From JBCAXA01 sp038749025 (GTDB lineage: Bacteria > Pseudomonadota > Gammaproteobacteria > Steroidobacterales > Woeseiaceae): a DNA stretch of 64,000 nucleotides. The notes beneath the pieces were generated by a model, which searched no databases, was not told the DNA's origin, and saw only the letters and a program-made list of their open reading frames with translations. This document shows, piece by piece, positions 33,546 to 42,267 of the stretch; the first letter of the stretch is position 1; each line of letters starts with the position of its first letter. The position numbers and the translations under genes were made by a program. The stretch covers positions 186,001 to 250,000 of the forward strand of contig JBCDIL010000001.1 in assembly GCA_038749025.1 (NCBI GenBank), in the 5' to 3' direction.

Positions 33546-33713
33546 AACTAGTGCTCCGCGGGCCATGTGGCCAAGCTGGCGGGAGGATGCACGATTGCGC
33601 TCAACGCCGCTACGCCGATTGCATAGACAGTTTCGAGCCAAAAGCGACCGGCCGGTTTGACTTCAACGAAGGGCCATCCTGAAATACAGCCATCGTTCAC
33701 CGGGAGAAAACGC

Positions 33714-34439
33714 ATGCGCCAACGCCGCCTTGAACCGAAGCGCTGGGTCGCCATCGTAGTGGCCCTGATTAGCACAAGCGTGCCATCATGGGTTGTGGCG
33801 CAATCGGTCGACAATACCGGCATCCACGTCAGCGGTGCAGGCGAGATCCAAGCGGCACCGGACATCGCGACGATCTCGTTTGAGATCAAGAAGATCGGTA
33901 ACAGGGTCACAGCTATCAAAGCGGACTTGGATGAGACGACAGCGGCGGTGATCAAGCTGGCTCGCGATGCCGGCGTCGCTGAGAAAGACATCTCGGCGAC
34001 AGCTGTGTTCATGATGCCCAATACCCGTTACAACAAAGGCAGCAGCCAGAGCATCGACGGCGTTATCGCGACGCGCGCCTTGACGATTACCGTGCGTGAT
34101 CTGACGGTGCTCGCGACGATCACCAACGGGGCGCTAGAAGCTGGCATCAACACGATTGGTCAGATTCAACTCGACACGACCGAACGCGCCGCTCTCGAGG
34201 ACCGAGCGCTTGATCTGGCCGTAGCCGATGCACGCCGTCTTGGCGAGCGCTTGGCGAAAGGCTTTGATGTCGAGCTCGGTCGCGCCTACGACATCCGTAC
34301 CGTCGGACGGCACACCGTGCGCCCAGAAATGGCGCGTGCCGCGATGCTAACGAGTGGCGACGAATCGTACAGCACCGGCGAGATAACGATTCGGCGCGAA
34401 GTCGAAGTGAGCTTCTCGATTCTCGGCAACGCGCAGTAA
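33714..34439 (+). CDS. SIMPL domain (DUF541) exported protein
   Basis: A 241-residue periplasmic protein. ATG 33714 follows GGGAG at 33702-33706. The signal peptide ends S-W-V-V-A-Q. The SIMPL domain covers nearly all of the rest: I-H-V-S-G-A-G-E-I-Q-A-A-P-D-I-A at the mature N-terminus, and A-L-D-L-A-V-A-D-A-R-R-L-G-E-R-L-A in the conserved helix. The family is linked to oxidative stress tolerance and outer-membrane-associated oligomers in other bacteria, without a known enzymatic role. It ends at a hairpin shared with the convergent nuclease gene. Confidence 0.88.
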   Translation: MRQRRLEPKRWVAIVVALISTSVPSWVVAQSVDNTGIHVSGAGEIQAAPDIATISFEIKKIGNRVTAIKADLDETTAAVIKLARDAGVAEKDISATAVFMMPNTRYNKGSSQSIDGVIATRALTITVRDLTVLATITNGALEAGINTIGQIQLDTTERAALEDRALDLAVADARRLGERLAKGFDVELGRAYDIRTVGRHTVRPEMARAAMLTSGDESYSTGEITIRREVEVSFSILGNAQ

Positions 34440-34451
34440 TGCGTATGGCGG

Positions 34452-34480
34452 TGGTGGCGGCGTGGTCCGCGCCGCCACCA
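34452..34480. terminator. GC-rich hairpin between convergent genes
   Basis: TGGTGGCGGCG (34452-34462) and CGCCGCCACCA (34470-34480) form an 11-bp perfect stem with a 7-base loop in the 55-base gap between SIMPL and the nuclease. No T run follows on either strand, so it is terminator-like and may instead protect 3' ends. Confidence 0.5.
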
Positions 34481-34494
34481 ATCACGCCCGGTAA

Positions 34495-37400
34495 CTAGTA
34501 CTTAGCGCTTACGAAGCGCAACTGCTCAGTAAAGAAAATCGCGAGATCAACCAAATTTACGGCGCCGTCATCGTTAAGGTCGGCGGCGGGTGTGTAAGTC
34601 CCACGCAACAAGTACACCCAAATAGCCCTTACCAGCAGCCGGAAATCCCGTCGGTCAATGTCTCCGTCACCATCGATATCGCCAAGCAAGCGCGTATTGA
34701 GATCGAGCCCCACCAAGACCGGATCGTGGTCCGACGCACGGAACGCAATCGTCCCGTCGAAGATCGCTGGGTTACGCCCAAAGTTAAGGTTGTAGTCGAT
34801 CGCGTCGGCCTCATCGGCGTTAATGTGCCATTCGGTCACGCCGGTGACCTGCGGCGCCAATGCCGCGTTAGCGAGTGCATGATCGAGCACGCCCGCTTGG
34901 CCGTCGAACACGAATCCGTAGGCCCGAGGACCAATGAACGTTTTCAGCAGGTTCTCGTAGCCGGCATCCTCGAGCGCGCTAATCGGATCTTCGAGTAGGT
35001 AAGCGTTTAGGTCACCGATGATTAGTACATCTGGATCGCCGGAACCGGTCGGACCTGCCGCCAGCCAGTTCGCCATAGCAACGGCTGCGCTCGTCCGCGT
35101 ACCGTTGCAGTTACCCTGACCGTCGTTGGCGTTCGGGTCACCCACATCGTCACAGGCGGAATCTTTTGACTTCAGGTGATTGACGGCGACCGTAACCGCT
35201 TCGCCACTCGCCAATTCGACGAACGTCTGCGCGAGCACGGGCCGATTCTTTGTGTCGATGAATGTCGGATCGACAGTCGAATCTAGGATGGCAAATGGAC
35301 CGGCAAGCTGAACCGTTGACGGCTTGTAAATGAAGCCGTTCTTTATGGCGTCACCGCCGATCGTTCCGGTATCCACGAAATCGTAGACGGCGCCACCGGC
35401 AGCGGCGTTGATCGCGGCAACCAAGTCTTGTAGCGATTGACTGACGTTGTTTTCTAACTCGATCAACCCAACGATATCAGCATCGAGCCCGAGCAACGCC
35501 GTCACTATCTTATCGGTTTGCCGTGTCAGCTCTAGCTCACTGTCGGCACCTCGGCAACCGAGCGTCCCAGCAGGACCGCAGATATCTTCACCGGTGTCGA
35601 TTGTTGTGAAGTAGTTAAGTACGTTGAAGCTTGCCACTGTCAACGACCCACCGACCGGATTCGGTACGGCCGGGCGCAGGTTATTTGGTGTGAAGACCGG
35701 GTCTACCGTCGGCATTAGGCGATACGCCTCGTCACCGGAGCCCCCGCTACCGCGACTAAAGCGGACGTTACCAATCAGGTTCGATACGAGATCGTCCATC
35801 CGCACAGCGGCACCGGTCGCGTTTGGTAAGCCATCCGGTGTCGGGTAACGGATTGGATCGGGGTTTTGCGCCGTTAAGCCGTCGTCGAGGAACACATTAA
35901 GTGTCGCGATGTTCTCAAGATGGGCCGCGAAACCGGCAACGCTCGGCGCGTTCTCATTCGTAAACTGGAACAAGTGCCCACCTTGCGCTAAACGCATCTC
36001 ACCGAAACGGTCAAGGTTGAACATTTCGGTCACACTGAGTGGGCCAGCGAGTTCGACCAACATGCCTTCAACAAACTCGAGATCGGCGATGAACTCGTCA
36101 TCGGCGTTCAGAACGGCGGCGGCAGCCGGTAGTGTGACAACGGTTGGTGTGATCGACCCTGAACCGGTGATGACAACGCTGCTCGCGCTGATCTGGGTTT
36201 CGCCGAAGAACTCGGCCACCGTGCCGGTAACGCTCACGGCGTCGCCGACATTGACGTCCACAATTGGCGAGAATTCGAAGACGAATAGGCCGTCCGATGT
36301 CGCTGCGTTGCCGTCGCCAGCCGCGTCTTGGATGTAAAAACCGCGCAAGTTGCGGGTCATATCGGCATCGGCGTCTTGGAAATCACCGGTAACAATGCCG
36401 TTTACCGTAACGGTATTCCCGACTTCGGGACTGGTACGGCCGCTGCCCTGTACCGCGGGGATACTGAGCGTCGGAGCCGCTGCCGAGCAGCCGCTAAAGC
36501 GCGTGCCGTCGATCAGTGTACCGGGCGAGAAAAGGGCACCGGCCGCACCGCTCGCCCCGGCATGCGGCGCCAAGCCGCCGCTGAGATCGGGGTCGCGTGT
36601 CAATGACTGGTTGTCACCGCCCTCGCTGCCATAACTAGCGGTAGCAATGAGTGCCGCCGAGCCATCAAGAAGCTCGATCGAATCGCCACCGTTGTTCAAG
36701 CCGAGAAAACCGGTGCTGGCGGTTTGTACGACACTGCCACCGAAATCGCCGACCGGCGTCGACCCGCCAAACACGACAATCGCGCAGCCGTCCGCCACTG
36801 TCGTTCCGGCAGGAAACGCGTGGCGCAGCCCAACCGCGTCGTTGATAACCCACCCACTTAGGTCGAGATCAGCGCCGGAAACGTTAACGAGTTCGATGAA
36901 CTCGTCCTCAGAACTGTCGCGAACACCATCGTTGTTCGCATCGCCGGAAAGGTCCGCTGCCGGGTCCGCGAGGAACTCATTGATGACCAACGCGCCGCTA
37001 GGCGTGGGCGGCGGTGGCGGGGTCGCTGACAGCGGATACGGCACGCTAGCCGTCGCGTTGCTCGTCGCCCCATCCAACGCGTTAGGTCCGCTAAATGTCC
37101 AGTTGGCAAAGACAAACACAGGACCGTCCGGGCCAGTGGTACCAATGCGCTTCGCCCAACCATCTGTGTATTCCCAAGGCTGGCTGGTCCCATCGATGTC
37201 GATCTCGCCGAACGTGTCAATAACAACGCCGTCGCAGAATAGCTCGACCGCATCATCGCCATTGATTGAGGCCGCGTTAGTCGACGTGTACGTCGGATCA
37301 AACCCGAAAAAGGCATTGAAATTCGTCGCCTCAGTGGCGACGAACACAACATCCCCAGCCGCGAGCGCGACGTTAGGAAAGGTAAACTCTTGACCATCGG

Positions 37401-37605
37401 TACCGCCGCCGTTGTTAGCGGCACCGACGCCGCAGCGCGATAAATCGGCAATCACGTTAACCGCCTCAATTTCAATGGCTTTCGGCAGCCCACCGGGTAG
37501 CGGGCCATCGACAACGCCCGCAATCCTGAGATCCTGGGCAAATGCGCCAACGGAGACTAGTGCAAACGCACCAGCGATCAATCGAGTCAATTTCATTAGT
37601 TTCAC
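34495..37605 (-). CDS. Secreted ExeM/NucH-type nuclease with lamin-tail domains and dockerin-like tail
   Basis: A 1036-residue secreted endonuclease predicted to degrade extracellular DNA. Order: signal peptide (to about residue 23, G-A-F-A-Q), a lamin-tail-like beta domain (about 25-190), a second lamin-tail domain opening with A-L-V-I-N-E-F-L-A-D-P (about 205-370), an OB-fold segment (about 380-480), an endonuclease/exonuclease/phosphatase domain (about 650-965) and a C-terminal dockerin-like pair of Ca-binding loops (D-I-D-G-D-G-D-I-D-R-R-D and D-L-N-D-D-G-A-V-N-L-V-D). Catalytic residues appear in V-G-L-I-E-L-E-N-N, V-N-H-L-K-S-K, G-D-L-N-A-Y and S-D-H-D-P-V. It stands alone, divergent from the Rieske operon. 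The dockerin-like tail is odd because no cohesin is in the window. Confidence 0.93.
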   Translation of the reverse strand: MKLMKLTRLIAGAFALVSVGAFAQDLRIAGVVDGPLPGGLPKAIEIEAVNVIADLSRCGVGAANNGGGTDGQEFTFPNVALAAGDVVFVATEATNFNAFFGFDPTYTSTNAASINGDDAVELFCDGVVIDTFGEIDIDGTSQPWEYTDGWAKRIGTTGPDGPVFVFANWTFSGPNALDGATSNATASVPYPLSATPPPPPTPSGALVINEFLADPAADLSGDANNDGVRDSSEDEFIELVNVSGADLDLSGWVINDAVGLRHAFPAGTTVADGCAIVVFGGSTPVGDFGGSVVQTASTGFLGLNNGGDSIELLDGSAALIATASYGSEGGDNQSLTRDPDLSGGLAPHAGASGAAGALFSPGTLIDGTRFSGCSAAAPTLSIPAVQGSGRTSPEVGNTVTVNGIVTGDFQDADADMTRNLRGFYIQDAAGDGNAATSDGLFVFEFSPIVDVNVGDAVSVTGTVAEFFGETQISASSVVITGSGSITPTVVTLPAAAAVLNADDEFIADLEFVEGMLVELAGPLSVTEMFNLDRFGEMRLAQGGHLFQFTNENAPSVAGFAAHLENIATLNVFLDDGLTAQNPDPIRYPTPDGLPNATGAAVRMDDLVSNLIGNVRFSRGSGGSGDEAYRLMPTVDPVFTPNNLRPAVPNPVGGSLTVASFNVLNYFTTIDTGEDICGPAGTLGCRGADSELELTRQTDKIVTALLGLDADIVGLIELENNVSQSLQDLVAAINAAAGGAVYDFVDTGTIGGDAIKNGFIYKPSTVQLAGPFAILDSTVDPTFIDTKNRPVLAQTFVELASGEAVTVAVNHLKSKDSACDDVGDPNANDGQGNCNGTRTSAAVAMANWLAAGPTGSGDPDVLIIGDLNAYLLEDPISALEDAGYENLLKTFIGPRAYGFVFDGQAGVLDHALANAALAPQVTGVTEWHINADEADAIDYNLNFGRNPAIFDGTIAFRASDHDPVLVGLDLNTRLLGDIDGDGDIDRRDFRLLVRAIWVYLLRGTYTPAADLNDDGAVNLVDLAIFFTEQLRFVSAKY

Positions 37606-37795
37606 GGCCTAGCTATGATGAAGCGGCAAGGCTATCGGCGAATTGCTACCGGTCGATGACGCCTTGACGACGACTGTGTGACAGTCGCGGAGCCAGCATG
37701 AAATATCCGGTCGGTAGAGACGGTCTTCTGGATCGAGTCGGCGCGGCAATAGTCCGTCTGACACATAAGAAGCGACAAGTAGGGGGGAACGAAAA

Positions 37796-39412
37796 ATGCA
37801 GCGCATAGCGATCGCGAAATGGGAGGGGCTCGCCGACAGGGAACCGGCGTACGCGCTTGTTGGCGAGGTTGACCTCGTGGTTGTGCGCTTCGAAGACGAG
37901 GTGTCGGTGCTGTACGGCCGTTGCCTGCACCGCGGCGCACTGATGGCCGACGGCTACGTCGACGGCGAGAACCTAATGTGCGGCCTGCACGGGTGGGACT
38001 ATCGGCTCGATACTGGCGTCAGCGAATACAATAACGCGGAAGCATTGCACAAATTCTCAGCCTGGGTGGACGAGGGGGATGTCGTCGTCGATGGCGACGA
38101 GATAGAAGCGTGGGCTAACGACCATCCCCAGCCATACGACCGCGACGCCTACCAAGGGCTCTACCAAGACCCGCACGGCACCGATGCCGAGCCGCACGTG
38201 AATTTGATTCGCCAGCTCGCCAACGACGGCCTCAGCAAGACCGGACACCATGGCCCATCGAGCGCCATGGGCGTCGCCCGTACCGAGTTACCGACATGGG
38301 ATGATATCCAGTTCAATGTCGCCCAACTGCACAGGATGCCGCTGCTCGATGAGGACCCGGTGGGCACCGACATCGTCATCGGCCCTAATGCGAAAAAACC
38401 GCTGCGGCTTGAGATACCGCTGTTTGTATCCGACATGAGTTTCGGCGCGCTGTCGGAAGAAGCCAAAACGGCGTTGGCCACAGGCGCCGAGCAAGCGGGT
38501 ACCGGCATTTGCTCCGGCGAAGGCGGCATGTTGCCTGAGGAACAAGCCGCCAACAGTCGCTACTTTTACGAATTAGCGTCGGCCCGGTTCGGCTTCTCGT
38601 GGAACAAAGTCCAGAAGACGCAAGCGTTTCACTTCAAAGGCGGCCAAGGCGCGAAAACCGGTACCGGTGGTCATCTGCCGGGTGAGAAAGTCGACGCCAA
38701 GATTGCCGAAGTCCGTGGCCTCAATGTCGGGGAGACCGCTATATCGCCAGCGCGTTTCCCTGACTGGGACTCATTGGAGCAACTGCGCGACTTTGCGGAC
38801 GAGGTACGCGCGCAAACCGGCGGGATTCCAGTGGGCTACAAGCTATCGGCGCAGAGCATTGAAAAGGACATCGACGCCGCTCTTGAGGTCGGTGTCGACT
38901 ACATCATCCTAGACGGTCGCGGTGGCGGGACCGGTTCGGCGCCACTGATTTTCCGCGACAATATCTCGGTTCCCACGATCCCTGCCCTCGCCCGAGCACG
39001 GTTACATCTTGACCGGGCTGAGCGTCGCGATGTGTCGCTGATTATTACTGGCGGGCTTCGCGTCGCCGAAGACTTTGCAAAAGCGATGGCGCTCGGCGCC
39101 GACGGAATTGCCGTATCGAACGCGGCTTTGCAAGCGATCGGCTGCCTCGGTATGCGTGCTTGCCATACCAACAATTGCCCGGTGGGTATCGCGACGCAAA
39201 AAAATCATCTGCGAGCCCGCCTCGTCGTGGATCAGGCAGCTGCACGGCTTGCTCGATTCTTTGGCGCCTCGGTCGAACTGATGCAGGTTTTGGCGCGGGC
39301 CTGCGGTCACGATCATCTCGGTAAATTCACGCTCGACGATCTGACGACATTCGATCGGTCGATGGCGGAGTTAACCGGTATCGCCTACGGCGGTGTTTGG
39401 GGGCGCGGCTAA
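37796..39412 (+). CDS. Rieske [2Fe-2S] domain fused to glutamate-synthase-like FMN domain
   Basis: A 538-residue soluble redox enzyme. Residues about 1-105 form a Rieske domain with C-L-H and C-G-L-H ligands 19 residues apart. Residues about 155-530 form a GltB-type FMN barrel: P-L-F-V-S-D-M-S-F-G-A-L-S, C-S-G-E-G-G, F-K-G-G-Q-G-A-K-T-G-T-G-G, L-D-G-R-G-G-G-T-G-S-A-P. The Cys set C-L-G-M-R-A-C-H-T-N-N-C matches the [3Fe-4S] site. There is no glutaminase domain, so it is not ordinary glutamate synthase. SD GGGGGAACG precedes ATG 37796. Its stop overlaps the next start (TAATG). It leads a five-gene operon with a second Rieske protein. Function: amino-group or electron transfer, unresolved. Confidence 0.9.
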   Translation: MQRIAIAKWEGLADREPAYALVGEVDLVVVRFEDEVSVLYGRCLHRGALMADGYVDGENLMCGLHGWDYRLDTGVSEYNNAEALHKFSAWVDEGDVVVDGDEIEAWANDHPQPYDRDAYQGLYQDPHGTDAEPHVNLIRQLANDGLSKTGHHGPSSAMGVARTELPTWDDIQFNVAQLHRMPLLDEDPVGTDIVIGPNAKKPLRLEIPLFVSDMSFGALSEEAKTALATGAEQAGTGICSGEGGMLPEEQAANSRYFYELASARFGFSWNKVQKTQAFHFKGGQGAKTGTGGHLPGEKVDAKIAEVRGLNVGETAISPARFPDWDSLEQLRDFADEVRAQTGGIPVGYKLSAQSIEKDIDAALEVGVDYIILDGRGGGTGSAPLIFRDNISVPTIPALARARLHLDRAERRDVSLIITGGLRVAEDFAKAMALGADGIAVSNAALQAIGCLGMRACHTNNCPVGIATQKNHLRARLVVDQAAARLARFFGASVELMQVLARACGHDHLGKFTLDDLTTFDRSMAELTGIAYGGVWGRG

Positions 39413-39609
39413 TGAGCCTCGTCCTTGGCGCGTACTTCGGCATCGGTTTATTGTTCGCACTAGCGTTCATCGTTCGTGGCGTTAGCGCGATCGATCCAGG
39501 CGCTCGCGGCAGCAGTGTCGCATTCCGCTTGCTATTGATACCGGCTGCGACACTTTTGTGGCCGCTCTTGGCCGCCCGCTGGTTGCAGAGCACAGGGCAA
39601 GCCTCATGA
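39412..39609 (+). CDS. Small membrane protein, 65 residues, redox operon
   Basis: A short protein with two hydrophobic helices (about residues 3-22 and 37-56) and a short polar linker (D-P-G-A-R-G-S-S). Start ATG 39412 overlaps the stop of the Rieske-GltB gene (TAATG), and its stop overlaps the next ATG, so it is translated in the operon. No cofactor-binding residues stand out. The short two-helix form fits a subunit or assembly factor of a membrane redox complex (inference). Confidence 0.72.
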   Translation: MSLVLGAYFGIGLLFALAFIVRGVSAIDPGARGSSVAFRLLLIPAATLLWPLLAARWLQSTGQAS

Positions 39610-39764
39610 AACGCCGGCATCGGGCTGTTCATCATGTTGCGTGGTTATTGCTACTGCCAGCGCTAGCGCTATTGCTCATCGCTGTCATTCCGACGGCAGA
39701 GGTTGCTGATCGCGGTTCCAATGAATCACTGCCGGGCGACGTTGCAGCCGGAGAGCTGCCATGA
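39606..39764 (+). CDS. Tiny single-span membrane protein, 52 residues, redox operon
   Basis: A 52-residue protein with a basic His-rich start (K-R-R-H-R-A-V-H-H-V-A-W), one hydrophobic helix rich in Leu and Ala, and an acidic tail of about 22 residues. Start ATG 39606 overlaps the previous stop by 4 bases and its own stop overlaps the ferric-reductase-like gene by 4 bases. It may be a small subunit of the same membrane complex. No family recognised. Confidence 0.65.
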   Translation: MKRRHRAVHHVAWLLLLPALALLLIAVIPTAEVADRGSNESLPGDVAAGELP

Positions 39765-40819
39765 GTCACGGTTACGTTACGGTTCAATGGAATCGTCGTA
39801 AGGTCTGGTACGACGCCTTGTTGTGGCTAGGGATCGTTGCGTATCTGGCTATTTACGTCGTCGTAAGTGGTGCAACCAACAGCGGCGCCGACGCATTGTC
39901 CGCCGAGATCATCCTGATTCGCGCTTTGGCCTCGTGCGCGTTCGTGCTATTGACCGTCATCCTGTGTATCGGCCCACTCGCCCGGTTGAATCGGCGCTTC
40001 TTGCCGCTGCTGTACAACCGGCGTCATCTCGGTGTTTCAATGTTCATCGTCGCCCTCGCCCATGCCGTCTTGGCGACGCTCTGGTACCACGGCTTTGGTA
40101 TCGTTTCACCACTCGAGTCGTTATTCGCATGGCCGGCTGAGATCAACACCTTCGTGGATATCCCGTTCCAGCCGATCGGCGCCATCGCTCTCGTGATTCT
40201 GCTATCGCTGGCGGCGACCAGTCACGACTACTGGAATGCCAATCTCGGCGCACCGCTATGGAAAGCGCTGCACATGCTCGTCTACGTCGCGTATGCCGCC
40301 GTGCTGGTCCATGTCGCACTAGGCGCCCTCCAGGAGTCGAACACCGGCTTTAGCGCCGATATGGTCGCTGGCAGTCTGTTTATTGTTGGTGGCTTACACA
40401 TCGCGAGCGCGCTACTAGCCAGTGGGGCGACTTCAAAAAAAGCCGAAGAGTCTTGGGTTAGCATCGGATCTTGGCGGGACCTTGCTGACAACCGTGGCAT
40501 GACCGTTGCGATCGGCGGTGCCGAGCGTATCGCCGTTTTTCGTTACGAGGGCTACAAGATCGCTGCTGTCAGTAATGTCTGCCGGCATCAAAACGGGCCA
40601 CTCGGCGAAGGTCGCGTTATCGATGGTTGCATTACCTGCCCATGGCACGGCTTTCAGTACCGGCCGGAAGACGGACGCTCACCGCCACCGTTCACCGATA
40701 AGATTGCAACGTATGACGTGCGCATCGATGGCGATCAAGTCCTTGTTAACCCGGCACCATTGCCACCGGGTACAGCGCGACCGGTAGCGATCATCGAGGA
40801 GGCCGCCCATGTCGTCTGA
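39761..40819 (+). CDS. Ferric-reductase-like haem membrane domain fused to Rieske domain
   Basis: A 352-residue inner-membrane electron carrier. About six hydrophobic helices (residues about 18-245) form a ferric-reductase-like (FRD/MsrQ-type) core, with histidines placed in helices (R-R-H-L-G-V-S-M, A-L-A-H-A-V-L, K-A-L-H-M-L-V-Y and A-V-L-V-H-V-A-L) suited to bind b haems. A soluble C-terminal Rieske domain (about 255-345) carries C-R-H-Q-N and C-P-W-H-G. The Rieske side probably faces the cytoplasm or periplasm next to the partner enzyme; orientation is not certain. It overlaps the small gene before it by 4 bases and the gene after it by 11 bases. It lacks the FAD/NADPH domains of standard ferric reductases. 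Confidence 0.9.
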   Translation: MSHGYVTVQWNRRKVWYDALLWLGIVAYLAIYVVVSGATNSGADALSAEIILIRALASCAFVLLTVILCIGPLARLNRRFLPLLYNRRHLGVSMFIVALAHAVLATLWYHGFGIVSPLESLFAWPAEINTFVDIPFQPIGAIALVILLSLAATSHDYWNANLGAPLWKALHMLVYVAYAAVLVHVALGALQESNTGFSADMVAGSLFIVGGLHIASALLASGATSKKAEESWVSIGSWRDLADNRGMTVAIGGAERIAVFRYEGYKIAAVSNVCRHQNGPLGEGRVIDGCITCPWHGFQYRPEDGRSPPPFTDKIATYDVRIDGDQVLVNPAPLPPGTARPVAIIEEAAHVV

Positions 40820-41603
40820 GCAACAAGACTTCTATGTCGGTTATCTACCGACGCCGGCCACTCTTGCGCGTTGGTATCGGGTCTTCGTACCGGTGTTGAT
40901 CCTCGCGGCGGCCAGTTTCGGCTACTGGCTAGCGGGCTCGCAGCAAGCGGCGGGTACCGGCACGTGGGCTTACGGTCAGTCCCGTACCGTGAGTGGTCGA
41001 TTGGTGGCGACACCGTACCCGCATGTCGTCACGCCCACCGGTGAATCGGTGTTACTGGTGCGTGAAGGTAAACTCGGTGTCGATGACTGGGCGCAGCCCA
41101 ACGATGGCCGCATCGTTGCCGTCACCGGTTATGCCATTGAACGCGGCGCTTGGCACATGCTGGAGATCGCTACCGAGTCCGCGATCGACGTCCAAAGCGA
41201 TGCCGCCATCGACGTGGTCGTACCGACCATACAGCTATTCGGCGAACATACGCTTAGCGGCGAGATCGTCGATTCGAAGTGCTTTCTTGGTGTTATGAAG
41301 CCTGGCGATGGCCTCGTCCATCGCGCCTGTGCCGAACTCTGCATTCGTGGCGGCTTACCGCCGATGCTGGTGGCGGCGTCACCGGACGGCGAACGTGCAG
41401 GCTATTTACTGATTGCTCCCGATGGCAGTAGCGCCAAAGCGCTGGTCGCCGGCAGTGTTGGCATTCCGGTAACAATCACCGGGACTGTCAGTGAGGTTGG
41501 CGCATTGCGTTACCTGACGATGGCCGACACCACTATCGAGGCATTAGCACTCGCTACGAACGACACCGGCGACTGGTGCGCTTTGCCGGTTGCTGGCGGT
41601 TAG
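40809..41603 (+). CDS. Membrane-anchored protein with C-x(n)-HRACAELC motif, redox operon
   Basis: A 264-residue protein I cannot name. One hydrophobic helix (about residues 24-44) anchors it; the rest is a beta-rich soluble region. Residues about 152-182 carry the motif V-D-S-K-C-F-L-G-V-M-K-P-G followed by H-R-A-C-A-E-L-C-I-R-G-G-L-P-P, three cysteines and a histidine that could bind a metal or haem, or form a redox centre. The start at 40809 lies inside the end of the ferric-reductase-Rieske gene (11-base overlap), so it is a core part of the operon. Its stop shares TTAG with the convergent gene. It is probably the periplasmic partner or electron acceptor (inference). Confidence 0.8.
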   Translation: MSSEQQDFYVGYLPTPATLARWYRVFVPVLILAAASFGYWLAGSQQAAGTGTWAYGQSRTVSGRLVATPYPHVVTPTGESVLLVREGKLGVDDWAQPNDGRIVAVTGYAIERGAWHMLEIATESAIDVQSDAAIDVVVPTIQLFGEHTLSGEIVDSKCFLGVMKPGDGLVHRACAELCIRGGLPPMLVAASPDGERAGYLLIAPDGSSAKALVAGSVGIPVTITGTVSEVGALRYLTMADTTIEALALATNDTGDWCALPVAGG

Positions 41604-42208
41604 TAAGGGCTCGCCTCGATCTCATTAATCCAAAACTCGGGCGCTTCTTCGTCGATAAGCGGCGCGATCGTTTGCATCGCTTCATCCTCAGCCCAGAGAA
41701 AGTCGCCGAAGGCGATCGGTACGATGTCGATGAATCGCCCGGTTCCCGCCGCCATCGCATTCGCCAAACGGTAGCGACTGTCCACCGTATTCATCGCTTC
41801 AATCGCTCGATACGCATTGACAATGGCACGAGAGTCAGCCGGATCCAGGTACGCGAATACCGACGCATTCACCGCTGTGTCGTAGGCCGCCGTCGTCGTT
41901 TTCGCCGTGCCAAAGCCGCGGTACGCATACGGCACGGGCTCCAGCCCTTGTTTCTGCGCATCACGGTCGGCAATCATCTTGGGCAGCAACGCCAGATGGT
42001 ACTGCCGCGCCTTGACCAATTCGGCGTAATTGTTGCCGAGCTCGTCAAGCATACTGCGCCGACTCTCAGCGACAAACTCGCCGCGCTCCCGATCTTCGTA
42101 CCATTCGCCGACCCAGAGTCCGAGAACGACACCAAAGACAATAGCAATGACCTCGAACAGGACGACGCCCAGCGAGCGCTTCACGTAAACGGAATCAGAC
42201 TTTTCCAT
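41600..42208 (-). CDS. Single-span membrane protein with soluble helical domain, unknown function
   Basis: A 202-residue protein. ATG 42208 is preferred over the upstream TTG. After a short N-terminus comes one strong hydrophobic helix (about residues 12-35, V-L-F-E-V-I-A-I-V-F-G-V-V-L-G), then a mainly helical domain opening with W-Y-E-D-R-E-R-G. The layout resembles DUF6090-like proteins. No catalytic motif is visible. Its stop codon overlaps that of the convergent redox operon, so regulation of the two ends may be linked. It lies 59 bases downstream of the secreted protein gene on the same strand. Confidence 0.75.
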   Translation of the reverse strand: MEKSDSVYVKRSLGVVLFEVIAIVFGVVLGLWVGEWYEDRERGEFVAESRRSMLDELGNNYAELVKARQYHLALLPKMIADRDAQKQGLEPVPYAYRGFGTAKTTTAAYDTAVNASVFAYLDPADSRAIVNAYRAIEAMNTVDSRYRLANAMAAGTGRFIDIVPIAFGDFLWAEDEAMQTIAPLIDEEAPEFWINEIEASPY

Positions 42209-42267
42209 GCTGGTACGACTCAATCACAACCCCACACCAGGGTACACGCTATGCGGGGATCAGGTCG

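Noticed and set aside
34495..37605. Cellulosome component because of dockerin-like tail
   Set aside because: No cohesin, scaffoldin or glycoside hydrolase is in the window; the catalytic domain is a nuclease.
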